This document shows, in pieces, positions 1 to 8,813 of a stretch of 64,000 nt of DNA. A program made the position numbers and the translations under genes. Under the pieces are notes generated by a model, which was not told where the DNA came from, ran no database searches, and was given only the letters and a program-made list of their open reading frames with translations. This DNA is from Myxococcaceae bacterium (lineage in GTDB: Bacteria > Myxococcota_A > Polyangia > Polyangiales > Ga0077539), in assembly GCA_004297725.1 (NCBI GenBank), contig SCUS01000147.1, positions 1 through 64,000 on the forward strand. Reading direction: 5' to 3'. Numbering within the stretch: the first letter of the stretch is position 1; each line of letters starts with the position of its first letter.

Positions 1-47
1 GACTTCAGCGGTTGCAGGCCCGAAGGGCCGTCCGCAACCGCGGAGTC
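1..47. repeat. nested perfect palindrome (hairpin)
   Basis: GCGGTTGC at 8-15 pairs with GCAACCGC at 34-41, and an inner GGCCC/GGGCC stem (17-21 with 25-29) closes on a GAA loop. The outer bases GACT (1-4) and AGTC (44-47) also pair. It lies downstream of the minus-strand kinase gene and could be a terminator or a dispersed palindrome cut by the window edge. Bases 48-178 hold nothing I recognise. Confidence 0.5.
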
Positions 48-178
48 GGCGGTGTCTCGATGGCGTCCACACCAGAAACGCGCTTGCGCGCAACGCCGTG
101 AACATTCCGGGAAGGATCAGTCCTTCAGGGCGCGGCGACGGGCGCATCGGCACCTTGAAAGGGCCTTCCTCGACTGAG

Positions 179-1933
179 CTACGCCGCGTCGCTCTCCAGC
201 TCGCGGAAGAGGGCGTCGAGCTCCTGACGCCCTCGCATCGCCGTGGTGAGGTCGCTCGCGGCGCCCACCAGCACGCCCTCCATCTCCGCGAGCTGCGCGG
301 CCAGGCGCTCGATCTTCGGCTGCACCTCCGCGCTCTCGGCCTCGCTCGCCTGGGACACCCGCTCGAGCTGCAGGCGCAGCGCGTCGATCTGGTACTCGAG
401 GTCCTTCACCTCGGCGTCGCCCTGGCGCCCGGCCTCCTGGGCGCGGTGGAGCTCCTCGGCGTGAGGGAGCAGCGCCTCCAGGGCCGTCATCGCCGCGCGG
501 TAGCGGTCGGCGACCTCCACCGTCGGCGCCGCGTTGGGGCCCAGCGCCACCACCTCGGCGTGCGCCGCGCGGAAGGGCTCTCCCCGGGCCTTGAGCGCCG
601 CCTCCGCCGCGGTCGCCTGGGCGAGCGCCGCCTGGGTGCGCTGGCGCGACTGCGAGAGGTCCTGCCCGAGGGCGTCCATGGCGCGGCCGAAGCGCCCCTG
701 GGCGTCCTTCGCGGCGCGAGCCAGCGCGTCGAGGCGCTGCTGCTCCTGGAGCCACCGGGCGTGCACGTCGGACATCATGGTGACCGTCGCCCGCAGCCGA
801 CCGAAGGCCGCGCTGAGCTCCGGGGTGGTGCCCGCCGGGAAGGCCCGGGTGAGCATCTTCGAGAGGATCTCCGAGCGCCGCCCCCAGCGCGAGGCCGAGT
901 CCGTCGCGAACATCCCGTGCAGCGAGCCGGAGCTGGCGGGAGGCATCGAGCGGGCGGGCGGCGTCGGCGCGACGAAGCCGCCGGACGCTCGCCGCGGACG
1001 CGGGTGGCGGGTGCCCAGCGCCGTGAGCGCCCGCTCGATGGCGTGCGCGTCCACCGGGCGGAGCGCCGGGTCCTTCTCCAGGCACTGGAGGATCAGCGCC
1101 TCGAGGTCTGGCGGGACCGCCGGGTTGATCGAGCGGGGGGAGGGCGGCTGCTCTCGCAGGTGCTGGATGAGGAAGCTGGTGACGTCCTTGGCGGCGAAGG
1201 GCAGCCGCCCGGTCACGCACCGGAACATGATGCACCCCAGCGCGTAGAGGTCGGCGGGGATGCCGGCCTCGGTGCTGGTGATGCGCTCGGGGGCCATGTA
1301 CTGGGGCGTCCCGAAGATCTCGCCGGTGCCCGTGAGCCGGGTGTCGAGCAGGCAGCGGGCGATGCCGAAGTCGAGGATCTTCAGCAGCTCGGAGCCGTCG
1401 GGCAGCGGGCAGACGTAGAGGTTCTCGGGCTTGAGGTCGCGGTGCAGCACCTGGAAGTCGTGGGCGCGAGCGAGGCCCGCGGCGAGCTGCAGCATCAGGT
1501 CGACGGCGCGCTCGATGGGCAGCGGCCCCTTGGCGCGCTTGAGCACCGTCTCCAGCGTGGCGCCGTGCAGGTACTCCATCACCAGGTAGGGGACGCCGTC
1601 GTCGAGGTCGCCCTCCTCCAGGATCTCGATCACGTTGCGGTGCGCGAGCCGCCGGGTGTTGGTGCTCTCCCTCCGGAAGCGCTCTCGCAGCTTGGAGTCG
1701 CCCACCAGCTCCTTGCGGAAGACCTTCACGGCCACGGGCCGGTCGCCCGCGTTGCCCATGGCCCGGTAGACGGTCGACATGCCGCCGCTACCGATGACCT
1801 CCTCGATGCGGTATCGCCCCGCGATGACCGACCCCAGGTAGGGGTCTGGCGCCAGGATGAGGGCCGTCCGATCGACGAAGCAGTGTGTCGCCTCGGTCGG
1901 ATATCGCAGCTTGCACGTAGGACACAGCTTCAT
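179..1933 (-). CDS. Ser/Thr protein kinase with N-terminal zinc ribbon and C-terminal coiled coil
   Basis: This 584-residue protein should phosphorylate proteins on Ser/Thr in the cytoplasm. It opens with a short zinc-ribbon-like CPTC...C segment (residues 4-19), then a complete Hanks-type kinase domain (about 40-300) with GSGGMSTVYRA P-loop, VAVKVF lysine, HRDLKPEN catalytic loop, DFGIAR and GTPQYMAPE. Residues about 390-580 are rich in Ala, Glu, Gln and Arg in heptad-like order and are probably a coiled coil, perhaps for dimerisation or partner binding. I see no membrane segment, unlike many PknB-type receptors. It is divergent from the pseudouridine synthase with 84 bp between them. The substrate cannot be told from sequence. 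The family is very common in Myxococcota. Confidence 0.93.
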   Translation of the reverse strand: MKLCPTCKLRYPTEATHCFVDRTALILAPDPYLGSVIAGRYRIEEVIGSGGMSTVYRAMGNAGDRPVAVKVFRKELVGDSKLRERFRRESTNTRRLAHRNVIEILEEGDLDDGVPYLVMEYLHGATLETVLKRAKGPLPIERAVDLMLQLAAGLARAHDFQVLHRDLKPENLYVCPLPDGSELLKILDFGIARCLLDTRLTGTGEIFGTPQYMAPERITSTEAGIPADLYALGCIMFRCVTGRLPFAAKDVTSFLIQHLREQPPSPRSINPAVPPDLEALILQCLEKDPALRPVDAHAIERALTALGTRHPRPRRASGGFVAPTPPARSMPPASSGSLHGMFATDSASRWGRRSEILSKMLTRAFPAGTTPELSAAFGRLRATVTMMSDVHARWLQEQQRLDALARAAKDAQGRFGRAMDALGQDLSQSRQRTQAALAQATAAEAALKARGEPFRAAHAEVVALGPNAAPTVEVADRYRAAMTALEALLPHAEELHRAQEAGRQGDAEVKDLEYQIDALRLQLERVSQASEAESAEVQPKIERLAAQLAEMEGVLVGAASDLTTAMRGRQELDALFRELESDAA

Positions 1934-2017
1934 CCGAACGCTCCCGCGGGCGGCAGTGTACCATCACACCTCTCGCCGCGGCGTCTCCGCCTTCCTCGTA
2001 GCCCATCCATATCGCCC

Positions 2018-2986
2018 ATGAACACCGACCGACTTGTGCTTGACGCCAGCCACGCTGGCCAGACCCTCAGCGCCGTTCTCCGCCAGTGGAGGGACGTCCC
2101 CTGGTCGACCGCCAAGGAGTGGTGCACCCGCGGCAAGGTCACCCTCAACGGCACCGTCGAGCGCGACCCCGCGGCGCGTCCCGGCACTGGCGTGGTGGTG
2201 GAGCTGCACCTGCGCGCCCGCCCCGCGGACGCCGCCGCGCCCGACGCGCTCTTCCTGGAGCGCTGGCGGCTCATCCACTGCGACCCGCAGATCGTGGTGG
2301 TCGACAAGCCCCCGGGGGTGAACAGCGTCCCCTTCGAGCAGGGCGAGCGGGGCGCGCTGGTCGACCGGGTGGCCGCGATGCTGCCGAAGTGGAAGCTCGC
2401 CCCCGCGCACGCCCCGCTCTTCGTGGTGCACCGGCTCGACCGGGAGACCTCCGGGCTGCTGGTGTTCGGCCGCACCTGGGTGGCCAAGCGCCACCTCGCG
2501 GGCCTCTTCCGCAAGCACGACATCGAGCGCGTCTACCTCGCGCTGGTGAAGGGCCGGATGTACGAGGCCCGCAAGATCGAGACGGTGCTCCTCGACGACC
2601 GCGGCGACGGGCTGCGCGGCTCGGCCCGCGGGCGCACGGCGCCGCACATCGGGCAGCGGGCCGTGACGCACGTGAGGCCGCTGCTGCAGCTCGCGGGCGA
2701 AGGGGGCGTCACGCTGGTCGAGTGCAAGCTGGAGACGGGGCGGCAGCACCAGATCCGCATCCACCTGTCGGAGCTGGGGCACCCGGTGCTGGGCGACCGG
2801 GTGTACGCGCGCTACCGGGACGACATGCCTCCGGCGCCGAGGGTGATGCTCCACGCGCGCACGCTGGGCTTCGTCCACCCGACGCGCGACAACGGCGAGG
2901 TGGTGCACTACGAGGCGCCCATTCCAGAGGACATGATGGCCGTGGCGCGCCGGCTGGGCTTCGTCGGGGAGACGCTGCCGGCGTAG
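2018..2986 (+). CDS. RluA-family RNA pseudouridine synthase
   Basis: A 322-residue enzyme that isomerises uridine to pseudouridine in rRNA or tRNA. An S4-like RNA-binding segment (about residues 20-60, WCTRGKVTLNG) precedes the catalytic domain, which has the family signature VVHRLDRETSGLL with the catalytic Asp (about residue 136) and GRQHQIRIHL further on. The start at 2018 is chosen because homology begins there; the open frame further upstream is only the opposite strand of the kinase gene. The specific member (RluA, RluC, RluD or a tRNA enzyme) and the target uridine cannot be assigned. The length fits the family. Confidence 0.9.
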   Translation: MNTDRLVLDASHAGQTLSAVLRQWRDVPWSTAKEWCTRGKVTLNGTVERDPAARPGTGVVVELHLRARPADAAAPDALFLERWRLIHCDPQIVVVDKPPGVNSVPFEQGERGALVDRVAAMLPKWKLAPAHAPLFVVHRLDRETSGLLVFGRTWVAKRHLAGLFRKHDIERVYLALVKGRMYEARKIETVLLDDRGDGLRGSARGRTAPHIGQRAVTHVRPLLQLAGEGGVTLVECKLETGRQHQIRIHLSELGHPVLGDRVYARYRDDMPPAPRVMLHARTLGFVHPTRDNGEVVHYEAPIPEDMMAVARRLGFVGETLPA

Positions 2987-2992
2987 GCGGGG

Positions 2993-3020
2993 GGTGAGGG
3001 GGCCGCGCGAGCCCCCCACC
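2993..3020. terminator. probable bidirectional terminator hairpin
   Basis: GGTG-A-GGGGGC (2993-3003) pairs with GCCCCCCACC (3011-3020) across a 7-base loop, with a single bulged A. It sits in the 36 bp between two convergent genes, so it can serve both. There is no T-tract, as is usual in very high-GC genomes, so the call rests on the stem and its position. Confidence 0.5.
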
Positions 3021-3022
3021 GA

Positions 3023-3781
3023 TCACTCCTTCTTGGCGCGCTTGCTGCGCTTCTCCTCGACGCGGCGGAAGCGCTTGCGCTCGTCGCGGTCGCCTCGCAG
3101 CGCGAAGCGCCCGGCGGTGCAGATGCGGCCGGCGGTGCGGTCGACCAGGGTCCAGGCGGCGTTGCGCAGCCGGGTGTGGCGCTTGTCGGCCTCGGCGTCG
3201 GGGGAGGCCAGCTCGGGGAGGTGCTCGGCCAGCGTGACCATCTGGTCGAGGGCGGTCTTGCCCGCGGTGAAGCGCGCCAGGGTGGCCGCCCGCTCGGACC
3301 AGAACGCCGACAGCTTGCGCACGTCGTCGTGGAGGTCGGCGACCCCGACGCCGAGCAGGAGCTGGGTGCACCACGCGCGCACGGCCTTGTCGTCGCGGTA
3401 GGCGTGGCGGATCGCCTCGATGGCGGTCTTCTGCGCGGCGCGCGCGGCGGCGTAGTTCTTCCGCTGGGTCGGGGTGAGGTTGGCGGTGGCCTCCTGCCGG
3501 CGCTCCTGCTCGTCCTGGATGTCGGCGAGCCGGATGACGGTGCGCTCGAAGTCCGTGAGCTCCGAGGCGGTGAGGTCGTCCTCCGGGGTCATCGGGGTGG
3601 CGAGCAGCGTGGCGCGGTGCTGGCGCGCGGCGGTGACCAGGCGTCGGGCCCAGGCGATGTACGCGTCGACGTCGGTGCTGGGGCGGCGGATCTCCTCGGC
3701 CAGCAGCGACTCGGGCTTCGGGGTGCTGGCGCGCTCCCTCTTCGAGGCAGGGGCGGGTGTCTTCTTGGCTCGCACGGTCAT
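3023..3781 (-). CDS. hypothetical basic, helical protein
   Basis: A 252-residue protein I do not recognise. The start is the ATG at 3781 because AGGAGAGG lies just upstream of it; the frame stays open for another 34 codons into the neighbouring repeat, which is not believable coding sequence. The N-terminus is Lys/Ala/Pro-rich (about residues 1-25), the middle is predominantly helical with many charged residues, and the last 25 residues are strongly basic (Lys/Arg). No signal peptide or membrane segment is visible. A nucleic-acid or ribosome-associated role would fit the composition, but this is only inference. It is convergent with the pseudouridine synthase gene. Confidence 0.7.
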   Translation of the reverse strand: MTVRAKKTPAPASKRERASTPKPESLLAEEIRRPSTDVDAYIAWARRLVTAARQHRATLLATPMTPEDDLTASELTDFERTVIRLADIQDEQERRQEATANLTPTQRKNYAAARAAQKTAIEAIRHAYRDDKAVRAWCTQLLLGVGVADLHDDVRKLSAFWSERAATLARFTAGKTALDQMVTLAEHLPELASPDAEADKRHTRLRNAAWTLVDRTAGRICTAGRFALRGDRDERKRFRRVEEKRSKRAKKE

Positions 3782-3851
3782 CGCGGTGGACCTCTCCTGC
3801 AAAGGGTTCAGCACCGACGCTAACAGCCGGTGAGCGACCTCGGCAACGCAC

Positions 3852-4003
3852 GGCCCCCTCACCGCGCTGCCGCGCGCCCTCACCCCCGCGGGGCGGGGGC
3901 AAGGGCTCTGACGTCCTCAACCCGAGCGCGAACCTGACAGCTACCGGAGCCCTTGCCCCCGCCTCGCGGGGGTGAGGGCGCGCGGCAGCGCGGTGAGGGG
4001 GCC
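3852..4003. repeat. dispersed inverted-arm repeat, copy 1
   Basis: Two arms of about 56 bp (3852-3907 and 3948-4003) are inverted copies of each other around a 40 bp centre. Each arm has internal GC palindromes such as CCCCGCGGGG. The same arms in the same arrangement recur at 9712-9898. There is no coding potential; the open frames that cross it are chance. It resembles a REP doublet or MITE-like element. Confidence 0.8.
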
Positions 4004-4014
4004 GACCCATCGCT

Positions 4015-4190
4015 GGGAGCCGCGACGAGGATCTACGGGAGCCGCGACGGGAATCTACGGGAGCCGCGACGGGAATCTACGGGAGCCGCGACGAGCATCT
4101 ACGGGAGTCGAAAGGAGAGCACGGGAGCCGCCACGAGAAGGTACGGGAGAGCGCTTCGAGGGTACGGGAGAGGGCTTCGAGGGTACGGGA
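4015..4190. repeat. degenerate 20-22 bp tandem repeat
   Basis: Eight consecutive units start with GGGAG and end in TAC or CAC: four 22-mers (4015-4102), a 20-mer (4103-4122), a 22-mer (4123-4144) and two 21-mers (4145-4186). The ninth begins at 4187. The first four are nearly identical and the others drift. Unit lengths change frame, so it is not a protein repeat. It ends about 50 bp upstream of the GH13 start and fills most of the 458 bp gap. Confidence 0.85.
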
Positions 4191-4239
4191 GCGCAGTGCT
4201 TGCACCCGGTCGCGCTCCCGATGGACGATCGCCCCTACG

Positions 4240-6081
4240 ATGCACACGAAGGTTCGGCGGGGAGCGACGGAGCTGGAGGGCGGCGGCGCGGAGTTCGTGC
4301 TGTGGGCGCCGTCGCACGGCAACGTACGGATCGAGCGGGTGGACGTGCGCGCGGAGGGCCTCTCCGCCCCGGTGCTCACCACCGAGCCGACCGACGACGG
4401 CCACTGGGTCGCGCGGGGCAGGATCGTCGCCCCCAAGGTCTTCTACGACTACGAGGTGAACGCGCTGCACCTGCCCACCGGGAGGCGATTCACGCGGGTC
4501 ATCAGCGATCCTTATGCGCGCGAGGTGCACCGCGATTTCCGCTCGGTGCTGACCACCGGGGAGCTCGTCCGACCCGCGCCCTTCGTCCGCCCGGCGCTGC
4601 GCGACCTGCTCATCTACGAGCTTCACGTCTACAACTTCACCGCGGAGGACCCGTCGGTGCGCGGCGAGGTGCGCGGCACCTACGCGGGCGTCATCGCGAA
4701 GCTCCCCCACCTGCGCTCGCTCGGCGTCAACGCCATCGAGCTCATGCCCGTCTTCGACTACTCCGACCCCTGGCAGGTCGGCATCCGCTGGAACTACATC
4801 ACGGCCTGCCACCTCTTCGCCCCGCACCGCGGCTACGCGGCCCACGAAGACGGCGCGCGCGCGGAGTTCATCCAGCTCGTCAACGCCTGCCACGCCGCGG
4901 GCATCGCGGTGATCGTCGACGCGGTCTTCAACCAGGTCTCCCGGCGCTTCTCCTACGCGCGCATCTATGACCCCAACGACGATCCTCGCGGGGTGGCGCC
5001 GGACTGCGGGAGCAACCCCCTGCTGGGCAATTTCGGAGGCACCGACCCCAACCCTGGCTCGGAGCCCTACCGCGACAAGGACTGGGGCGGCGTCGACCTG
5101 GACTACGCCCGCCCCGCGGCGATGGCCTTCGTGCGCGACGTGATCCGCGTGTGGTTCGACGAGCTGGGCATCGACGGGATGCGCTTCGACCACACCCTCG
5201 GCTTCTATCACTGGAAGGACCAGACCGTCGGCGCAGGCGCCGTGGCGGAGGCCACCCGGGAGATCGGCGGGGACGGCTGCTACCGCATCGCGGAGCACTT
5301 CTCCAACGACCAGAACGAGCTGGAGCTGCTGAAGGACTCGGCCTTCAACTCCATGTGGGCCAAGGGGTTCTACTACGCCGTGGACGACGCCCTTCACGAC
5401 CGCGGGCTCGCGCACCTGGAGCACCGGATGAACGTCCGGGCGCAGGGCTTCCCCGACGAGAAGCCCCCGGTGGTCTTCCTCGACAACCACGACGACGAGC
5501 GCCTCTCCAACCGCGGGGCGAAGCCCTGGTGGCGCATCCAGACGCCGACCATCGCGCTGCTCACCCACCCCGGCGTGCCGATGCTCTACATGGGCTGCGA
5601 GTACGCCGAGGACGACCGCACCCGCTTCGCCTCGGGGCTGCCGAGGGAGCACAACCCCCTGGACTGGGCGCAGACCGAGGCCACCGCGCCGCTGCTGCGG
5701 CTGCACCGGGCGATGGGATTCCTCCGGGAGCGGGTGCCGGCGCTGCGCTCCCCGGGGATGATCCCCATCTGGCGCCACGAGAAGGAGCGGGTGCTGATCT
5801 ACGGACGAGGCGAGAACGAGCCCGCGGTGATCGTGGCGCTCAACTTCCACGAGGAGCCGCAGTCGGTGCGGGTGCCCGCGCCGGGGGGCGACGGGGAGTG
5901 GCACGAGTTCCTGTTCAACCTGAAGTTCATGGCCCACGGCGGGGCGATGCAGTTTCACGGCAGCGACGGGGTCATCTACGACCGGGTGCTGGTGCCCGGC
6001 TCCTACGCCCACATCTATTGCAGGCACCGCGTATGGAGCGATCCGGAGTGGGTCGAGCTCTTCGCGGTCGACCGCACCTGA
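4240..6081 (+). CDS. GH13 alpha-glucan enzyme (alpha-amylase family)
   Basis: A 613-residue enzyme expected to cleave or transfer alpha-1,4/1,6 glucan bonds. The N-terminus (about 1-100) looks like the CBM48/early-set beta domain of branching and debranching enzymes, followed by a TIM barrel (about 115-530) and a C-terminal beta domain. The nucleophile Asp is in GMRFDH, the acid/base Glu in YRIAEHF, and the third Asp in FLDNHDDER, so the catalytic triad is intact. Conserved region I reads DAVFNQ where most GH13 enzymes have His in the last position. No signal peptide is seen, suggesting an intracellular role such as storage glucan or trehalose metabolism. The exact activity (branching enzyme, amylase or maltooligosyl enzyme) cannot be settled from sequence. 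Confidence 0.88.
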   Translation: MHTKVRRGATELEGGGAEFVLWAPSHGNVRIERVDVRAEGLSAPVLTTEPTDDGHWVARGRIVAPKVFYDYEVNALHLPTGRRFTRVISDPYAREVHRDFRSVLTTGELVRPAPFVRPALRDLLIYELHVYNFTAEDPSVRGEVRGTYAGVIAKLPHLRSLGVNAIELMPVFDYSDPWQVGIRWNYITACHLFAPHRGYAAHEDGARAEFIQLVNACHAAGIAVIVDAVFNQVSRRFSYARIYDPNDDPRGVAPDCGSNPLLGNFGGTDPNPGSEPYRDKDWGGVDLDYARPAAMAFVRDVIRVWFDELGIDGMRFDHTLGFYHWKDQTVGAGAVAEATREIGGDGCYRIAEHFSNDQNELELLKDSAFNSMWAKGFYYAVDDALHDRGLAHLEHRMNVRAQGFPDEKPPVVFLDNHDDERLSNRGAKPWWRIQTPTIALLTHPGVPMLYMGCEYAEDDRTRFASGLPREHNPLDWAQTEATAPLLRLHRAMGFLRERVPALRSPGMIPIWRHEKERVLIYGRGENEPAVIVALNFHEEPQSVRVPAPGGDGEWHEFLFNLKFMAHGGAMQFHGSDGVIYDRVLVPGSYAHIYCRHRVWSDPEWVELFAVDRT

Positions 6082-6113
6082 CGCCTCCGTCCTGTCACCT
6101 GCTTGAAACGCCG

Positions 6114-6142
6114 TTGACGGAGGCGGGCGATCGCGTTCCTAT
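6114..6142 (+). promoter_or_regulatory. possible housekeeping promoter for the pyrimidine operon
   Basis: TTGACG (6114-6119) is a good -35 match, followed after 17 bp by a weak -10 match, TCCTAT (6137-6142). It lies 51 bp upstream of the preT start and is the only plausible promoter in the 112 bp gap after the GH13 gene. Confidence 0.35.
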
Positions 6143-6193
6143 CCGCGCCTCCCGCGCCGCAGGGCTCTCGCGGCGCACCACACGTGAGGGACG

Positions 6194-7510
6194 ATGGTCA
6201 GCACACCGCTTGATCCAAACCGCGCCGAGTCGGTCTTTATCGACTTCAAGGGCGAGTACACCCAGGAGCAGGCCACGCTCGAAGCGAGCCGCTGCCTCTA
6301 CTGCTCCGATGCTCCGTGCGTGAAGGCCTGCCCCACGCACATCGACATCCCGCAGTTCATCCGAAAGATCGCCACGGGCAACCTGAAGGGCTCCGCCCGA
6401 ACCATCTTCGACGCCAACATCCTCGGGATGTCGTGCGCGAGGGTGTGCCCCGTGGAGACGCTCTGCGTGGGCGACTGCGTCTACAACCTCCTGCACGTGC
6501 CGCCGATCCAGATCGGCAAGCTCCAGCGCTACGCGACGGACCACGCCTACGCCGAGGGCTGGCGCTTCTTCGAGGCGGGCGCCGACACGGGCAAGACCGT
6601 CGCGCTCCTCGGCGCGGGGCCCGCGAGCCTGGCCTGCGCGCACGAGCTCCGCCGCCGCGGCCACGGCTGCACCGTCTACGAGAAGCGCCCGGTGGTGGGC
6701 GGCCTCAACAGCACCGGCGTGGCGCCGTACAAGATGAAGGCCGACCGCGCTGCCGACGAGGTCGACTGGGTGCTGGGCATCGGCGGCATCGACGTGGTCA
6801 CCGGCGTCAGCGTCGGCGAGCAGGTGTCCTTCCAGGAGCTGGAGGCCCGTCACGACGCGGTGTTCCTGGGGATGGGCCTGGGGCCGGATACGCGGCTGCG
6901 GGTGCCGGGCGAAGACCTCCCCGGGGTGCGCGGCGCGGTGGACTTCATCGAGGAGATGAAGCTCACCCCGATGAGCCTCTCGGGGGTGAAGCACGCGGTG
7001 GTGATCGGCGGCGGCAACACCGCGCTCGACGCCGTGCGCGAGGCCAGGGGGCTGGGCGTCGGGCACGTGGTGATGCTCTACCGCGGCGACGAGGCGGCGA
7101 TGAGCGGCTACGCGCACGAGTGGGCGGCGGCCAAGGTGGAGGGCGTGCGGGCCGAGTGGCGCGCGGTGGCCATCGGCTTCGAGGCGGGCGCCGACGGTCG
7201 CGTGTCGGGGGTGCTCTGCCAGCGGCTCGACGAGCGGCGGCATCCCATCGCGGGCGAGACGTTCACGATGCCGGCCGAGCTGGTGCTGGTGGCCATCGGG
7301 CAGTCGAAGCTCGCGGGGCTGGTGCAGTCGCTCGGGGGCATCGAGGTGCACCACGGGCGGGTGGTCACCGACGAGCGCGGCGCCACCGGGAGGAAGGGGT
7401 ATTTCGCCGGCGGCGACTGCCGCAACGGCGGCATGGAGGTGGTCAACGCGGCGGCCGAGGGCAAGCTCGCGGCGACGGCCATTCACGAGTATCTGATGGG
7501 AGGTCTGTGA
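6194..7510 (+). CDS. preT: NAD-dependent dihydropyrimidine dehydrogenase, subunit PreT
   Basis: This 438-residue flavoprotein is the NADH-oxidising half of the PreTA enzyme, which reduces uracil and thymine to their 5,6-dihydro forms (step 1 of reductive pyrimidine breakdown). The N-terminus has the two iron-sulfur Cys clusters CLYCSDAPCVKACP and CARVCPVETLCVGDC. A FAD-binding GAGPAS fold follows at about residue 140, and a second dinucleotide site VIGGGNTALD at about 270. The stop overlaps the preA start by one base (TGATG), so the two subunits are probably translationally coupled. It is the first gene of a six-gene operon. Confidence 0.95.
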   Translation: MVSTPLDPNRAESVFIDFKGEYTQEQATLEASRCLYCSDAPCVKACPTHIDIPQFIRKIATGNLKGSARTIFDANILGMSCARVCPVETLCVGDCVYNLLHVPPIQIGKLQRYATDHAYAEGWRFFEAGADTGKTVALLGAGPASLACAHELRRRGHGCTVYEKRPVVGGLNSTGVAPYKMKADRAADEVDWVLGIGGIDVVTGVSVGEQVSFQELEARHDAVFLGMGLGPDTRLRVPGEDLPGVRGAVDFIEEMKLTPMSLSGVKHAVVIGGGNTALDAVREARGLGVGHVVMLYRGDEAAMSGYAHEWAAAKVEGVRAEWRAVAIGFEAGADGRVSGVLCQRLDERRHPIAGETFTMPAELVLVAIGQSKLAGLVQSLGGIEVHHGRVVTDERGATGRKGYFAGGDCRNGGMEVVNAAAEGKLAATAIHEYLMGGL

Positions 7511-8781
7511 TGCCTGATCTGAGTTCGAACACTGGCGGCATCCGCTCTCCCAACCCCTTCTGGCTGGCCTCGGCGCCTCCGGCCAACTCCGGCGGACAGG
7601 TGCAGCGGGCCTTCGACGCGGGCTGGGGCGGCGCGGTGTGGAAGACCCTGGGGCAGCCCATCCAGAACGTGTCGAGCCGCTTCGGCGCGCACAGCGTGAG
7701 CGGGGCGCGGGCCATCGGGTTCAACAACATCGAGCTGATCACCGACCGCTCGCTGGAGACCAACTTCCGCGAGATCTACGACACCAAGAAGAAGTACCCG
7801 AAGAACGCCGTGATCGTGTCGCTGATGGTGGAGACCCGCGAGGAGTGGCGGGACATCATCAAGCGCTCGGTGGACACCGGCGCCGACGGGCTGGAGCTCA
7901 ACTTCGGGTGTCCGCACGGGATGTGCGAGCGCGGCATGGGCTCGGCGGTGGGGCAGGAGCCCAAGGTCAACCAGGAGATCACCTCCTGGGCGGTGGAGTA
8001 CTCGAGCATCCCGGTGCTGGTGAAGCTCACGCCCAACGTGTCGGACATCCTCCCGCACGGCCTCGCGGCCAAGCGCGGCGGGGCGCACGGGGTGTCGCTC
8101 ATCAACACCATCAAGAGCATCATCTCCGTGGACATCGACCGGATGGTGCCCAACCCGAGGGTGGATGGGATGAGCACCAACGGCGGGTACTGCGGTCAGG
8201 CGGTCAAGCCCATCGCGATGCACATGGTGGCGGCGCTGGCGCGCGACGAGCGCTTCAGGCTGCCCATCAGCGGCATCGGGGGCATCTCCAACTGGCGAGA
8301 CGCGGTGGAGTTCATCCTCCTGGGGTCGAGCTCGGTGCAGGTGTGCACCGAGGTGATGCTGCGCGGGTTTCGCGTGGTGGAGGACATGATCGAGGGCCTG
8401 GAGGAGTACATGCGCACGCACGGCTTCGCCAACCTCGACGCGATGATCGGCAAGGCGGTGCCGAAGTACTCGGAGTGGGGCGACCTCGACCTCAACTACG
8501 AGACGGTGGCGAAGATCGACCCGGCGCTCTGCATCGGCTGCAACAAGTGCATGATCGCGTGCGAGGACGGGGCGCACCAGTGCATCCACCCCGACCCCGC
8601 CGGGTCGCGGGTGCCGGTGGTGGACGAGGCCGAGTGCGTGGGCTGCAACCTCTGCCAGATCGTGTGCCCGGTGGAGGGCTGCATCGACATGGCGCAGGTC
8701 GACAACGGCTTCACCCCCGCGAGCTGGAACCAGTTCGTCGAAGAGGGTCGCGTGCTCCGCCCGAAGAAGGGCGCGCACTGA
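7510..8781 (+). CDS. preA: NAD-dependent dihydropyrimidine dehydrogenase, subunit PreA
   Basis: This 423-residue FMN/iron-sulfur subunit carries the pyrimidine-reducing site. The N-terminal dihydroorotate-dehydrogenase-like barrel has NFGCPHGMCERGMGSA, which holds the catalytic Cys, and the glycine-rich GIGGISNW phosphate-binding region. The C-terminus (about 330-400) carries two [4Fe-4S] ferredoxin motifs, CIGCNKCMIAC and CVGCNLCQIVCPV, the electron path from PreT. The start is the ATG that overlaps the preT stop. Confidence 0.95.
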   Translation: MPDLSSNTGGIRSPNPFWLASAPPANSGGQVQRAFDAGWGGAVWKTLGQPIQNVSSRFGAHSVSGARAIGFNNIELITDRSLETNFREIYDTKKKYPKNAVIVSLMVETREEWRDIIKRSVDTGADGLELNFGCPHGMCERGMGSAVGQEPKVNQEITSWAVEYSSIPVLVKLTPNVSDILPHGLAAKRGGAHGVSLINTIKSIISVDIDRMVPNPRVDGMSTNGGYCGQAVKPIAMHMVAALARDERFRLPISGIGGISNWRDAVEFILLGSSSVQVCTEVMLRGFRVVEDMIEGLEEYMRTHGFANLDAMIGKAVPKYSEWGDLDLNYETVAKIDPALCIGCNKCMIACEDGAHQCIHPDPAGSRVPVVDEAECVGCNLCQIVCPVEGCIDMAQVDNGFTPASWNQFVEEGRVLRPKKGAH

Positions 8782-8813
8782 GTGGGTTTCAGGTCGAGCG
8801 GAGGAGTTCATCG

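Noticed and set aside
98..2017. Long plus-strand frame in front of the pseudouridine synthase
   Set aside because: It is the complement of the kinase gene, has Arg/Gly/Glu-rich composition and no recognisable domain; homology begins at 2018.
4099..6027. 642-codon minus-strand frame
   Set aside because: Antisense to the GH13 gene with its intact catalytic motifs; starts in the tandem repeat.
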